Of a stretch of 64,000 bases of DNA, positions 36,553 to 45,179 are shown in pieces. The stretch lies in assembly GCF_902150045.1 (NCBI RefSeq), contig NZ_CABFVU010000005.1:372001-436000 (forward strand), written 5' to 3'. The first letter of the stretch is position 1, and each line of letters opens with the position of its first letter. The notes below the pieces were generated by a model that was not told the DNA's origin, made no database searches, and was given only the letters and a program-made list of their open reading frames with translations. The stretch is from Chitinophaga polysaccharea. Its GTDB lineage: Bacteria > Bacteroidota > Bacteroidia > Chitinophagales > Chitinophagaceae. A program made the position numbers and the translations under genes.

Positions 36553-38037
36553 ATGAATAGCATGAAACGTATACAACAACTTTGCACAACAGGCATATTG
36601 CTGCTGTTTACGCTTACAGCGGTGGCGCAGCAGGTAAGCAAACCCAGGATCGTAGTGGGCATGATGGTAGACCAGATGCGCTGGGATTACCTGTACCGCT
36701 ACGCCGCCAGGTATGGTGACGGTGGCTTTAAACGCCTGTTGCGTGAAGGCTTTGCCTGTGAGCAAACGTATATCAACTATGCACCCACCGTTACCGCCTG
36801 CGGACATACATCCGTATACACCGGCAGCAGCCCCGCAGTGCATGGTATTGTGGACAACGACTGGTACAGCAGGGAACTGCAGCGTTCAGTGTACTGTACG
36901 GAAGACAGCACCGTTACCACCGCCAACGCTGCTTTCTGGTATGATGGAAAATCGGGTAATTTTATTTCCAGCAGCTATTACATGAAAGCATTACCCGAGT
37001 GGGCACAACGATTTAATGCGCAACAGCTGCCGGTGAAATACCTGGCGAAAGGATGGGAAACGCTGTATCCCATTACCAGCTACATTCAAAGTGATACCGA
37101 CAATAAAGATTATGAGAAATCATTCGGGCATGAAAATGCGCCGGTGTTCCCGCATGCTTTCACAGGCAGGGAAAAGAATTCCATACGCAGCACGCCATAC
37201 GGCAACACCCTTACTTTCGCTTTTGCCAAAGCGGCCATAGAAGGATATGGCCTCGGCGCCGGTACAGAAACGGATTTCCTCGCCGTAAGCTTTTCCTCCC
37301 CTGATGCCGTGGGGCACCAGTTTGGCCCTAACTCCATCGAGGAAGAAGATCTGTACCTGCGTTTGGATAAAGACCTGGAAGAATTTTTTATTTATCTCGA
37401 TAAAAGATTTGGTAAAGGCAACTATCTCTATTTCATCACCGCCGATCATGGCGTATCACAATCCCCCGGCTTCCTGGAAGAGCACAGGCTGCCCACCGGT
37501 TTACTGGATGCAGATATCGTATTAAAAGACATCAACGCCGCTATTGCAGAACAATTCGGCATTGAACAAGGCGTAGTGGCTTTATCGGCTTACCAGCTGT
37601 ATCTTAACAGGCCTGCTTTTGCCGCCAGGAAAATTCCGTTGCAACCGGTCATAGAACTGGTGATAGAAAAGCTAAAATCCGCTCCCGGTGTAGCCGATGC
37701 CGTTAGTCTGCATGATCTGGGCGCCGCTGCCTTACATGAACCTCTGCGCACCGTGCTGGTGAATGGGTACAACAAGCAACGCGGCGGAGACGTGATCCTC
37801 CTGATGCAGGCCGGCTGGAAGGATGGCGGCCGCAGCGGCGCCACGCATGGTTTATGGTATCCCTATGATGCGCATATCCCGCTGGTATGGATGGGGTGGG
37901 GGATTAAACCAGGCAAAACTTACCGGACCATTGGTATGACGGATATTGCGCCTACCGTAGCGGCATTGCTGAATATCCAGGTGCCGGGTGGGAATATTGG
38001 TCATGTGGTGTGGGAGTTGTTTAAAGCCGCTCCGTAA
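36553..38037 (+). CDS. PafA-like alkaline phosphatase
   Basis: A 494-residue secreted enzyme of the alkaline phosphatase superfamily. A signal peptide (MKRIQQLCTTGILLLFTLTAVAQ) follows ATG 36553 or 36562; the frame can also be read from a TTG at 36547. Motifs: VVGMMVDQMRWDYLYRY (metal-binding Asp), APTVTACGHTSVYTG holding the nucleophilic threonine (about 79-81), HGIVDNDWYSRE (the substrate-contacting Asn), SFSSPDAVGHQFGP, ITADHGVSQSPGF and a late GATHGLWYPYDAHIPLV. The whole matches Chryseobacterium PafA, a broad phosphate-irrepressible monoesterase. Its start overlaps the stop region of the previous gene, so it is part of the locus B transcript. Confidence 0.93.
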   Translation: MNSMKRIQQLCTTGILLLFTLTAVAQQVSKPRIVVGMMVDQMRWDYLYRYAARYGDGGFKRLLREGFACEQTYINYAPTVTACGHTSVYTGSSPAVHGIVDNDWYSRELQRSVYCTEDSTVTTANAAFWYDGKSGNFISSSYYMKALPEWAQRFNAQQLPVKYLAKGWETLYPITSYIQSDTDNKDYEKSFGHENAPVFPHAFTGREKNSIRSTPYGNTLTFAFAKAAIEGYGLGAGTETDFLAVSFSSPDAVGHQFGPNSIEEEDLYLRLDKDLEEFFIYLDKRFGKGNYLYFITADHGVSQSPGFLEEHRLPTGLLDADIVLKDINAAIAEQFGIEQGVVALSAYQLYLNRPAFAARKIPLQPVIELVIEKLKSAPGVADAVSLHDLGAAALHEPLRTVLVNGYNKQRGGDVILLMQAGWKDGGRSGATHGLWYPYDAHIPLVWMGWGIKPGKTYRTIGMTDIAPTVAALLNIQVPGGNIGHVVWELFKAAP

Positions 38038-38320
38038 GATGTACAGTTACAACATCTCCCGCTTCTTTCCCAAGTAATTTTCTTAGCTCCACTTTTACCG
38101 GCAGCTTATGCGTGCCGTCTCCCAAAGCCATAAAAGAGCTTTGAAAAGCGTGATGATCGATAGTGCCCTTTACTTTTACCAGCCCACGGGTACCAAAAAA
38201 AGCGACCGAATCCGGCCATATTACATATGTCCACCCGCCGGCATTGGCACTCTTCTGCAGCGTTGCGCTAAACCGCTTGTTTAGCTTGCCTTTCGCGGGT
38301 GCTTCTTTTACTGTTGCCAT
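38021..38320 (-). CDS. DUF1905 domain protein
   Basis: A 99-residue protein from ATG 38320 (MATVKEAPAKGKLNKRFSAT). An upstream in-frame ATG at 38443 would add 41 poorly conserved residues. The sequence SATLQKSANAGGWTYVIWP, GTRGLVKVKGTIDHHAFQSS and LPVKVELRKLLGKEAGDVV is the DUF1905/YdeI-associated small beta-barrel. The function is unknown. Its 3' end overlaps that of the PafA-like gene by 17 bases, convergently. Confidence 0.85.
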   Translation of the reverse strand: MATVKEAPAKGKLNKRFSATLQKSANAGGWTYVIWPDSVAFFGTRGLVKVKGTIDHHAFQSSFMALGDGTHKLPVKVELRKLLGKEAGDVVTVHLTERL

Positions 38321-38447
38321 ATGATAAGGATTTTGTAAGATAAAGGTAGCATGATGGAAGTTAGGAGAAGATGGGTTGAAACGACATTCTTGGGGGCGAT
38401 TTGCGACAAATGCCCTGATGAGAAATTTTTGCCTGATCTGCAAGAGG

Positions 38448-40019
38448 TCACCCCTTCATAACCCCGCTCAATGCCTTCCTGCTATCCGCTTTACCTGCCG
38501 TCATAGCCGTTAAGCTATCCAGGAAGTTAACCGTTAATTTATCGCCATTAAACACACACTGGATCCTGTCCCCATGCAGCGTTTCCACAAAGCGCAGGTT
38601 CAGCTGCAAAGTATTCTCATTGATCCAGGTTGCGGTGCCGGCTACTTTAGTTGGCTGTTTGTTTAAACCCGCTTCGGGAAATTTATAGCGTTGCCTTTCT
38701 TTATTCAATACCCATTTTTCCCAGCCCAGGCGGATGCTGGTAACGCCGTCTGCTGTTTGCGTGGTCCAGGTGCATCCTGAAGGAGAGAAGTCGAATTGCA
38801 TGGTGCTGGCATTGAAATCATTGTTGTCAAGCGTCCAGTTTTTACCCTGGTAACGGGCGGCCATATCCTTATTGCTGCTGCCTTTTACTACGGGAAGGGA
38901 TAAACTGCTTAAACGTGTTTTTAATGCCGCCTGTTGCACCGGGTCTGCCGGCAGCGTGCCATCATGAAGTGCGGGTAACAGGTGTTCCCAGATAATGTCA
39001 AGGGATTTCTGCATGTCGGCGGTTTGACTGGTCACTGCCAGCACCGCATCTTTGCCGGGCATTACAATGCAATACTGCCCAAAGGCGCCATCGCCGCGGT
39101 AGGCGTCGTGCCTGCATTGCCAGAACTGGTATCCATATCCCTGGGCCCAGTCGCCGTTACCTTCCTGTGAAGAGGTCTGGTAACCGGTGGCATCTTTTAC
39201 CCAGCTTTCTGTAAGCAATGTTTTCCCGTTCCATTTTCCTTTCTGGAGATAGAGCTGCCCCAGTTTTGCAATGTCTGTTGTTTTTACACGAAGACCAAAA
39301 CCAGCCATATTCAACCCCTGCGGAGAAGTTTCCCAATCGTACCCCGTAATATCCAGCGGATCAAACAGCCGCGGCGCCAGGTATTGCTCCAGCGTTTGCC
39401 CGGTTACAGCATGCAGGATAGCGCCCAGCATATAGGTAGCCCCGGTGTTATACAGGAAGTGGGTACCAGGTGCAAATTCCACCGGCTGTTCCAGGAATGT
39501 TTGCACCCATGTTTTGGTGGCTTTGAGCATCGGCGGCAGGGTATCGGCCCCGTTACCCGTATTCATGGTAAGCAGGTGCTTCACCGTCATTTTTTGGAGG
39601 TTGGGAGATGGATTGGCAGGGAGGTCATTGGGAAAGAACGAAATAACAGGGCTTTGGATGTCCAGTCTGCCTTCTTTTACCAGCATGCCAATAGCTGTGC
39701 TGGTAAAGCTTTTCGACAAAGAGTACAGCGAGTGTGTAAACTCCGCAGCATAGGGATTCCACCAGCCTTCTGCTACAATATGCCCGTTCCGCAGCAATAC
39801 AAAGCTATGCCAGCTGATGCCGGAAGCGTTGGCAGCTTCAATAAAGGAAAGAATGCCCCGGGAAGATACGCCCTGCGATTCGGGGAGGGCATGGGGAAAG
39901 GACACTCCGGAAGAGCCCCATAACTGTTTTACAGGTCCCAGCACCGGCAGAAAGCCTATCCCGGCAAGACCCATCCCCGCGGTTTTAATAAAATGTCGTC
40001 TTGATTGCATTGCGTTCAT
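38448..40019 (-). CDS. Class C beta-lactamase-fold serine hydrolase, Tat-exported
   Basis: A 523-residue protein from ATG 40019 (MNAMQSRRHFIKTAGMG); an earlier in-frame ATG at 40094 lacks a signal. The N-terminus has the twin-arginine motif SRRHFIK followed by a hydrophobic stretch, so export by Tat is likely. The catalytic SxxK is Ser100-Leu-Ser-Lys103 and a Tyr-Asn motif is in FLYNTGATYMLG. The C-terminal about 150 residues form an extra lipocalin-like domain often seen in these enzymes. It acts as a beta-lactamase/esterase/D-amidase type hydrolase; no substrate is clear. It lies 46 bases downstream of the membrane protein gene. Confidence 0.88.
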   Translation of the reverse strand: MNAMQSRRHFIKTAGMGLAGIGFLPVLGPVKQLWGSSGVSFPHALPESQGVSSRGILSFIEAANASGISWHSFVLLRNGHIVAEGWWNPYAAEFTHSLYSLSKSFTSTAIGMLVKEGRLDIQSPVISFFPNDLPANPSPNLQKMTVKHLLTMNTGNGADTLPPMLKATKTWVQTFLEQPVEFAPGTHFLYNTGATYMLGAILHAVTGQTLEQYLAPRLFDPLDITGYDWETSPQGLNMAGFGLRVKTTDIAKLGQLYLQKGKWNGKTLLTESWVKDATGYQTSSQEGNGDWAQGYGYQFWQCRHDAYRGDGAFGQYCIVMPGKDAVLAVTSQTADMQKSLDIIWEHLLPALHDGTLPADPVQQAALKTRLSSLSLPVVKGSSNKDMAARYQGKNWTLDNNDFNASTMQFDFSPSGCTWTTQTADGVTSIRLGWEKWVLNKERQRYKFPEAGLNKQPTKVAGTATWINENTLQLNLRFVETLHGDRIQCVFNGDKLTVNFLDSLTAMTAGKADSRKALSGVMKG

Positions 40020-40065
40020 GGAATTAATGTGAAACGTGGAATTGTGTAAATAAATATGATTTGAA

Positions 40066-40743
40066 TCAGGCCAGCGGAGCGGCATCTTCCGCACTTTTGC
40101 GCCTGTTGATTATCACCATCGCAATGCCAAACAACAGTACTTCACCCACCAGCACCAGGAGGTAGTACAACGAATGCACCTCGTATTTACCCGATACCCA
40201 GAAAAACAACAGGGCGGAAAATGAGCATACAATGCCCGTGAGCAGAAGTATCCATTTGGAAAATACCATCTGCTGGTAAGCCCGGTGCACTTCTTTGGTG
40301 GAGGGTGTTACATCCGGTTTTATTTTGCCTAGCAGGTAACTGTTTTCCATGGCATCAAACAGCCAGGCGATGAGCTGAAGCCATGCAAGGCATTCGAAAA
40401 ATATTTCGCCGGCAGGCGTCATTTTATTCGCCACCTGTATACACAACAGGAAGATACTGCCATACAGCGCCGGCATAAAAAGGAAATCCACCCACAGCTG
40501 TCCCCGAAGGGCGGAGAGTGTGCGCAGTTGCTGCGGAGCCGGCAACGCATAGATCCCTTTGATCAGCTCAGGTATCTCTTTGCAGGAAGCAGGGAACTGT
40601 AGGTCGATGATACTGAATTTACGCACCACCACATCAAACAGGTAAAACTGCTTTGCCTGCCGGAGCATAATAAAAGCGGTGACCAGCAGCAACGCTACGG
40701 AAAAACATAACCAACACCAGGCATTTGAAATAATGAGTCCCAT
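40066..40743 (-). CDS. Membrane protein of unknown function, next to patatin
   Basis: A 225-residue protein with four predicted membrane helices: about 5-27, 88-107, 165-187 and 195-215. A soluble segment between the first two includes LQFPASCKEIPELIKGIYAL. I do not recognise the family. It begins two bases after the patatin-like gene, an arrangement strongly suggesting co-translation, so it may be its membrane partner. Confidence 0.8.
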   Translation of the reverse strand: MGLIISNAWCWLCFSVALLLVTAFIMLRQAKQFYLFDVVVRKFSIIDLQFPASCKEIPELIKGIYALPAPQQLRTLSALRGQLWVDFLFMPALYGSIFLLCIQVANKMTPAGEIFFECLAWLQLIAWLFDAMENSYLLGKIKPDVTPSTKEVHRAYQQMVFSKWILLLTGIVCSFSALLFFWVSGKYEVHSLYYLLVLVGEVLLFGIAMVIINRRKSAEDAAPLA

Positions 40744-40745
40744 AA

Positions 40746-42203
40746 TTACTTTTTGAGTTGGATTTGCAGATCAGTACGGTCATTTTTATACGTCTCCCAA
40801 TTGAAGTTCCTGAGAAATTCGCAGGCGGCTTTTACACCGAGTACAAACATGTCGATCTTATCTTTATCCGACAGGAAAAAGTTCAGCCAGTTGTACTGGT
40901 CAGACGACAGGTCCACTTTTCCTACACCCCGCTGGTATACTTCATTCTTGAGCAGGAAATCTTTATCATAATAGTTCCGGATGGTGTTGAACATGCGCCC
41001 GAAATACCCTGTGAGCGACCAGCTGAAGGCATTTTCCTGTTTGTCTGCCGGCTTGCTGTCGTCCAGGTCAATACCAAATGATGGCAACCTGGGCACCTGA
41101 ACATTACTGTTATAAAAAATACTGATCGGGAAATTAGAGAGGATACCCCCATCTACGAAACGCGCGGTGGAAGGCGGTTGTGAAATACCAAAAAACTGCT
41201 TCCAGGCGGCTTTGATCCGGCTGTCTTCAGTGGGGATGTCATTGATCATATAAGATTCAAAAAAGATAGGGATAGACATGGACGCGCGTATAAACCCTGC
41301 GGGAGATAAGCTGTCGATGTCTGTACGGAAAAGTGAGCACATGGCAGGGAACTGGATCTTGTTCTGGGTCACCAGTTCGGAAGCAATAAAGGTGACATCT
41401 CCTTTCAGGTCGCCTAACCCGCTTTCATTAGGCACACGCAGCTGCAGCGGCGGGCACACGGCGGCTTTCCTGTTCAGCTCGCTCACGGTGGTTACCTGGT
41501 TCTCCTGCAGCAGTTTTTTGATCCAGTCATAAAAAACATCTCCGGGGTTGATGCCATATCCTGAATTCTTCAGCCGTTTAAAAAGATCGATCACATAGGA
41601 AACACCCACACCAATCACCAGCGATAAAAATCCGCTGAGAATAAAACAGATGCCTGTCCAAACGTACAAAGCCGGGAACTGTTTGCTGAGGCCCACCAGC
41701 ACTACATCGCCAGCTATCAGCAATGCAAATGCCGCCAGCACCAGCAACAGCTTGTTTTTGGCTTTATCGATATAATCTTTTTTAGTGATGAAATTTTTAA
41801 TCAGCGTGCGTGCAGCAGGATGACCATCTACCAGCGAAAAAAAATCAAGATCGCAGATGGCCTGCAATACTTCCGCCGATTTTTTATCGGACTTATTTTT
41901 AATCACCGTGATAAGCGCCGTGTTAATGGCGCCCGCGCTGGTCCCGGCCAGCCGCAGGAACCGGATGCCCATTTCTTCCAGGATATACGTATATCCCACC
42001 AGGGCAATACCAAATACACCCCCGCCTTTCTGAACCAGGTTCACATACTGGTGCCCTTCCGCATCCAGCACGTCGGATACGATCAGCGGTTTACCGCCAC
42101 TGGCAGGATCAAAAGTTTTCTTTAAACCGGCAAGCTCGCCCACCACTTCGTGGTTATTGATAAAATCAGATACGGTTAATTTAACAGGCGTTTTCGAAGG
42201 CAT
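40746..42203 (-). CDS. Patatin-like phospholipase with a membrane insertion
   Basis: A 485-residue acyl hydrolase. The oxyanion loop is GGGVFG (60-65), the nucleophile elbow GTSAG (87-91, Ser89), and the catalytic aspartate is in FVDGGILSNF (Asp351). Between Ser89 and Asp351 two strongly hydrophobic helices (about 151-171 and 178-204) are inserted into the patatin domain, so the active site appears tethered to the inner membrane. Typical patatins lack such an insert. It would release fatty acids from phospholipids. The neighbour 40066-40743 is a separate membrane protein co-translated with it. No nucleotidyltransferase or other CBASS component is nearby. Confidence 0.88.
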   Translation of the reverse strand: MPSKTPVKLTVSDFINNHEVVGELAGLKKTFDPASGGKPLIVSDVLDAEGHQYVNLVQKGGGVFGIALVGYTYILEEMGIRFLRLAGTSAGAINTALITVIKNKSDKKSAEVLQAICDLDFFSLVDGHPAARTLIKNFITKKDYIDKAKNKLLLVLAAFALLIAGDVVLVGLSKQFPALYVWTGICFILSGFLSLVIGVGVSYVIDLFKRLKNSGYGINPGDVFYDWIKKLLQENQVTTVSELNRKAAVCPPLQLRVPNESGLGDLKGDVTFIASELVTQNKIQFPAMCSLFRTDIDSLSPAGFIRASMSIPIFFESYMINDIPTEDSRIKAAWKQFFGISQPPSTARFVDGGILSNFPISIFYNSNVQVPRLPSFGIDLDDSKPADKQENAFSWSLTGYFGRMFNTIRNYYDKDFLLKNEVYQRGVGKVDLSSDQYNWLNFFLSDKDKIDMFVLGVKAACEFLRNFNWETYKNDRTDLQIQLKK

Positions 42204-42337
42204 AATGTGATATATAAGGGGGTAGCTCTAAATTAATCTTTTTTTTGATTCTTTTATATGGCAGCTATGGTTGCAGAATCGTTACTGATCGATTATATTT
42301 ATCTGTTATTATTTTCCACGTTATTCAATTTACCTTT

Positions 42338-43360
42338 ATGCACCGGTTGTTCCTGTTATTCGTTATTTGTTGTTGCGCATTCACTGCCCCGCTCCGGGCG
42401 CAGGAGATGGCGGAGAAAGCCAACCGGTTCATTCGCCTGCTGAACAAAACGCAACAGGCGCAAACACTGTTTCCTTTCGATACCGGTGAACGTTACCATT
42501 TTGCCTACGTGCCCCGCGACGATCGTAAAGGTATCTCTGTAAACGAACTGGATCCTGCCCAGCGCAAAGCGCTTATGAGTTTATTAAACACAGCTTTGAG
42601 TGAAGCAACGGTAAAAAAGGTAAATGACATTATGCAGCTGGACCTGGTGCTGAAGGAACTGGAACACAGAGCCGATGATGATCATTACCGCGATCCCGGC
42701 AAATACTTCCTCACCATCTTCGGGGTCCCGGGTGCAAACACTATCTGGGGCTGGCGGTTTGAAGGGCATCATGTGGCTTTTAATTTTTCAGCGGATAAAA
42801 AGGAACTGGTAGCAGGCACGCCTGCTTTCCTTGGCGCTAACCCGGCCATTGTACTGGAAGGGCCTCAAAAAGGAAAGGAAGTGCTGAGAGAGGAAACCAC
42901 GCTCGCTTTTGCGCTGCTGCACGCCTTATCAGCGGAGGAGCTACAGAAAGCGCTGGTAACTACCAAAGCCCCTGCGGAAATTATTACGGGCAATAAAAGA
43001 AATGCCATGATTGAGCACCCGGAAGGCATTCGTTATAAGGAACTGAGCCCTGCACATCAACAATTACTGCTGGGGCTTATCAGCGTATACGTGCATCGCT
43101 TCACCAAATTATTTGCCGATAAAATGCTGAAAGAAATCCAGGAAGACGGCCTGGATAATTTATGGTTCACCTGGGCCGGCAGCACTGTGCACGCATTGGG
43201 TAATCCCTGCTACTACCGCATTCAGGGGCCAGGCCTCATTATTGAATACGATAACACTCAAAATAACGCCAACCATATTCACACCATCGTGCGCGACCTG
43301 AAGAACGATTTCGGCGGCGATATGCTGCTGCAGCACTACAAGGCCGCGCATGCGGAGTAA
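42338..43360 (+). CDS. DUF3500 domain secreted protein
   Basis: A 340-residue protein from ATG 42338, with a signal peptide MHRLFLLFVICCCAFTAPLRAQ; the frame is open from 42245 but that extension lacks an exported N-terminus. The segments QTLFPFDTGERYHFAYVPR, KYFLTIFGVPG, WGWRFEGHHVAFNFS and HTIVRDLKNDFG are characteristic of DUF3500 proteins. The conserved His and Trp residues suggest an enzyme, but no reaction is known. Its stop codon is followed within two bases by full copy 2 of the structured repeat. Confidence 0.87.
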   Translation: MHRLFLLFVICCCAFTAPLRAQEMAEKANRFIRLLNKTQQAQTLFPFDTGERYHFAYVPRDDRKGISVNELDPAQRKALMSLLNTALSEATVKKVNDIMQLDLVLKELEHRADDDHYRDPGKYFLTIFGVPGANTIWGWRFEGHHVAFNFSADKKELVAGTPAFLGANPAIVLEGPQKGKEVLREETTLAFALLHALSAEELQKALVTTKAPAEIITGNKRNAMIEHPEGIRYKELSPAHQQLLLGLISVYVHRFTKLFADKMLKEIQEDGLDNLWFTWAGSTVHALGNPCYYRIQGPGLIIEYDNTQNNANHIHTIVRDLKNDFGGDMLLQHYKAAHAE

Positions 43361-43361
43361 C

Positions 43362-43554
43362 GCGGAGTTTGTCTGACTCAGGATTTTGATGATTTCGCTG
43401 ACTACACTGATTTTATTCTTTTGTTTTATTATAAATGGGAAAGGGAGATATAGGCGAATATCCGCTTCTATCTCCCTTAATTTCTCAAACGCTAAAAAAG
43501 ACATCAATGAAATCATCATAATCAGCGTAATCATTGTGCCAAGACAAAATCCGC
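43362..43554. repeat. Structured inverted-repeat element, full copy 2
   Basis: The left arm starts GCGGAGTTTGTCTGACTC and continues in 9-base units (GGATTTTGA, TGATTTCGC, TGACTACAC, TGATTTTAT). The right arm reads, in reverse complement, GCGGATTTTGTCTTGGCAC followed by ATGATTACGC units. The centre holds the perfect 10-base stem AAGGGAGATA (43441-43450) and TATCTCCCTT (43469-43478), with an inner stem AGGCG/CGCTT and a 6-base loop. The outer stem GGGAGAT/ATCTCCC equals that of copy 1 while the inner stem differs but still pairs. The element fills the gap between convergent genes, two bases after one stop and four before the other, so it could also act as a bidirectional terminator. Confidence 0.88.
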
Positions 43555-43558
43555 GGTT

Positions 43559-45079
43559 TTACCTGCCCTGTACGCTCTCCAACTCCGCCGCCAGGGTTTT
43601 CACTTTGTCGGGGTATTGTGCCGCCACGTTGTGCTGTTCGCCGGCGTCTGCGGAGAGGTGGTAAAGTTGTGGCCCGGTATCGTTGCCCAGTTCTATGTTC
43701 ACTTCGCGGGCAACTTTAGCTCCTTTGGAAGGGGAAATATATTTCCAGTCGCCCGAAATGATAGCGAGCGTGCCTGCATGCGTTACCAGGTAGGGCCGGT
43801 TCTGCCGGGATCTGCCCAGCAGCTGTTGCAGCATATCGAAGCTGTCGGGCGCTTCATCCGGCTGAATGGTTTGCCCGGTTAATTTAGCAAAAGAAGCAAA
43901 GAGATCCACCTGGCTGATGAGCGTATTGGAGGTTTGTTTGCCTTTTATGCCGCCCGGCCATTTGACAATGAAAGGCACCTTGGCGCCGGCTTCAAAGGCG
44001 CTGTATTTGCCTCCTCTCAAAGGCCCTGCAGGATGGTGGTTGCCCACCAGTTCCACGGCCTGGTCAAGATATCCGTCGTTTAGTACGGGACCGTTGTCGC
44101 TGGAGAAAATGATCATGGTGTTTTTGGTAAGCCCCAGGCTGTCCAGTGCTTTCACGATCTGTCCTACGGTCCAGTCGAGTTGAAGTATAGCGTCGCCTCT
44201 CAGGCCCATACCGCTTTTACCCCTGAACATACTGTTGGGGTAACGGGGCACATGGATGTCGCCGCTGGCGAAGTAAAGGAAGAAGGGCTGTTGTTTATTG
44301 CTGCTGATGAATTGAATGGCTTTGCCGGTGATAATGCCTGCGATGTTCTCATCTTTCCAGCGGGCGCGGTTGCCGCCGCTCATCCATCCGATCCGGCTGA
44401 TGCTGTCTACAATGGTTTGGTTATGTCCCTGGCCGGGAGCGGGATGCATACGCAGCTTTTCCGGGTTCTCCAGGCCGGTAGGGTCATTGCCGGTCTTATG
44501 TTTATAATTGACTTCAATAAGATCATTGGGATCGGCATTTATCACGTGATGATCTTCTACAAATACGCAGGGTACGCGATCCAGCGTGGCGGGCATAATA
44601 AAGGAATAGGTAAATCCTGCTTCCAGCGGACCGGGGCTGATAGCCTTGTTCCAGTCGATCCCCGCATTGGTGCCCAGGCCCAGGTGCCACTTACCGATAA
44701 CGGCTGTCTGGTAGCCCGCATCTTTTAACATGCCCGGAAGGGTGCGGTGATCGGTAGGAAGGATCAGTGAAGCATCGCCCGGAGCGATGCCGGTGTTCTT
44801 CTGCCGCCAGGGATATTTACCTGTTAAGATCCCGAAACGGGAAGGGGTACACGTAGCCGAGGTGGCATAGGCATTGGTAAACCTGACGCCTTGCTGCGCC
44901 AGTTGATCGATGTGCTGAGTACGGATCTTTTTCATACCATAACAGCTCACATCACCATAACCAAGATCATCTGCATAAATAATAACGATATTTGGTTTTT
45001 GCTGCGCAGATACTGATAGCGAAAGTAAGCCGCATAAAAAACCTGTACTGATCTTTTGAATAAGTGTAATTTTTTTCAT
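43559..45079 (-). CDS. Secreted arylsulfatase
   Basis: A 506-residue sulfatase with a signal peptide (about 1-26, ending SVSAQ). The metal-binding motif is YADDLGYGD (Asp37, Asp38). The formylglycine site is CTPSR (Cys77-Arg81), which needs anaerobic or aerobic sulfatase maturation. GKWHLG and IIFSSDNGP complete the active site. The Cys type indicates activation by formylglycine-generating enzyme or anSME, neither of which is in this window. It likely removes sulfate from glycans; no other glycan-degrading gene adjoins it. Confidence 0.93.
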   Translation of the reverse strand: MKKITLIQKISTGFLCGLLSLSVSAQQKPNIVIIYADDLGYGDVSCYGMKKIRTQHIDQLAQQGVRFTNAYATSATCTPSRFGILTGKYPWRQKNTGIAPGDASLILPTDHRTLPGMLKDAGYQTAVIGKWHLGLGTNAGIDWNKAISPGPLEAGFTYSFIMPATLDRVPCVFVEDHHVINADPNDLIEVNYKHKTGNDPTGLENPEKLRMHPAPGQGHNQTIVDSISRIGWMSGGNRARWKDENIAGIITGKAIQFISSNKQQPFFLYFASGDIHVPRYPNSMFRGKSGMGLRGDAILQLDWTVGQIVKALDSLGLTKNTMIIFSSDNGPVLNDGYLDQAVELVGNHHPAGPLRGGKYSAFEAGAKVPFIVKWPGGIKGKQTSNTLISQVDLFASFAKLTGQTIQPDEAPDSFDMLQQLLGRSRQNRPYLVTHAGTLAIISGDWKYISPSKGAKVAREVNIELGNDTGPQLYHLSADAGEQHNVAAQYPDKVKTLAAELESVQGR

Positions 45080-45179
45080 CAGGATGATTGTTCACTTTTA
45101 ATCCCTTATTGTGGAAGGAAGGACCGTAAAGATGCAGATAAATATAGTTTTTTCCTGTTGAAAGTTGTGTATAAAATCC

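Noticed and set aside
40746..42203. Patatin as a CBASS (CapV-like) antiphage effector
   Set aside because: No CD-NTase, Cap2/Cap3-like or other defence gene lies nearby; neighbours are a membrane protein and a beta-lactamase-fold hydrolase.
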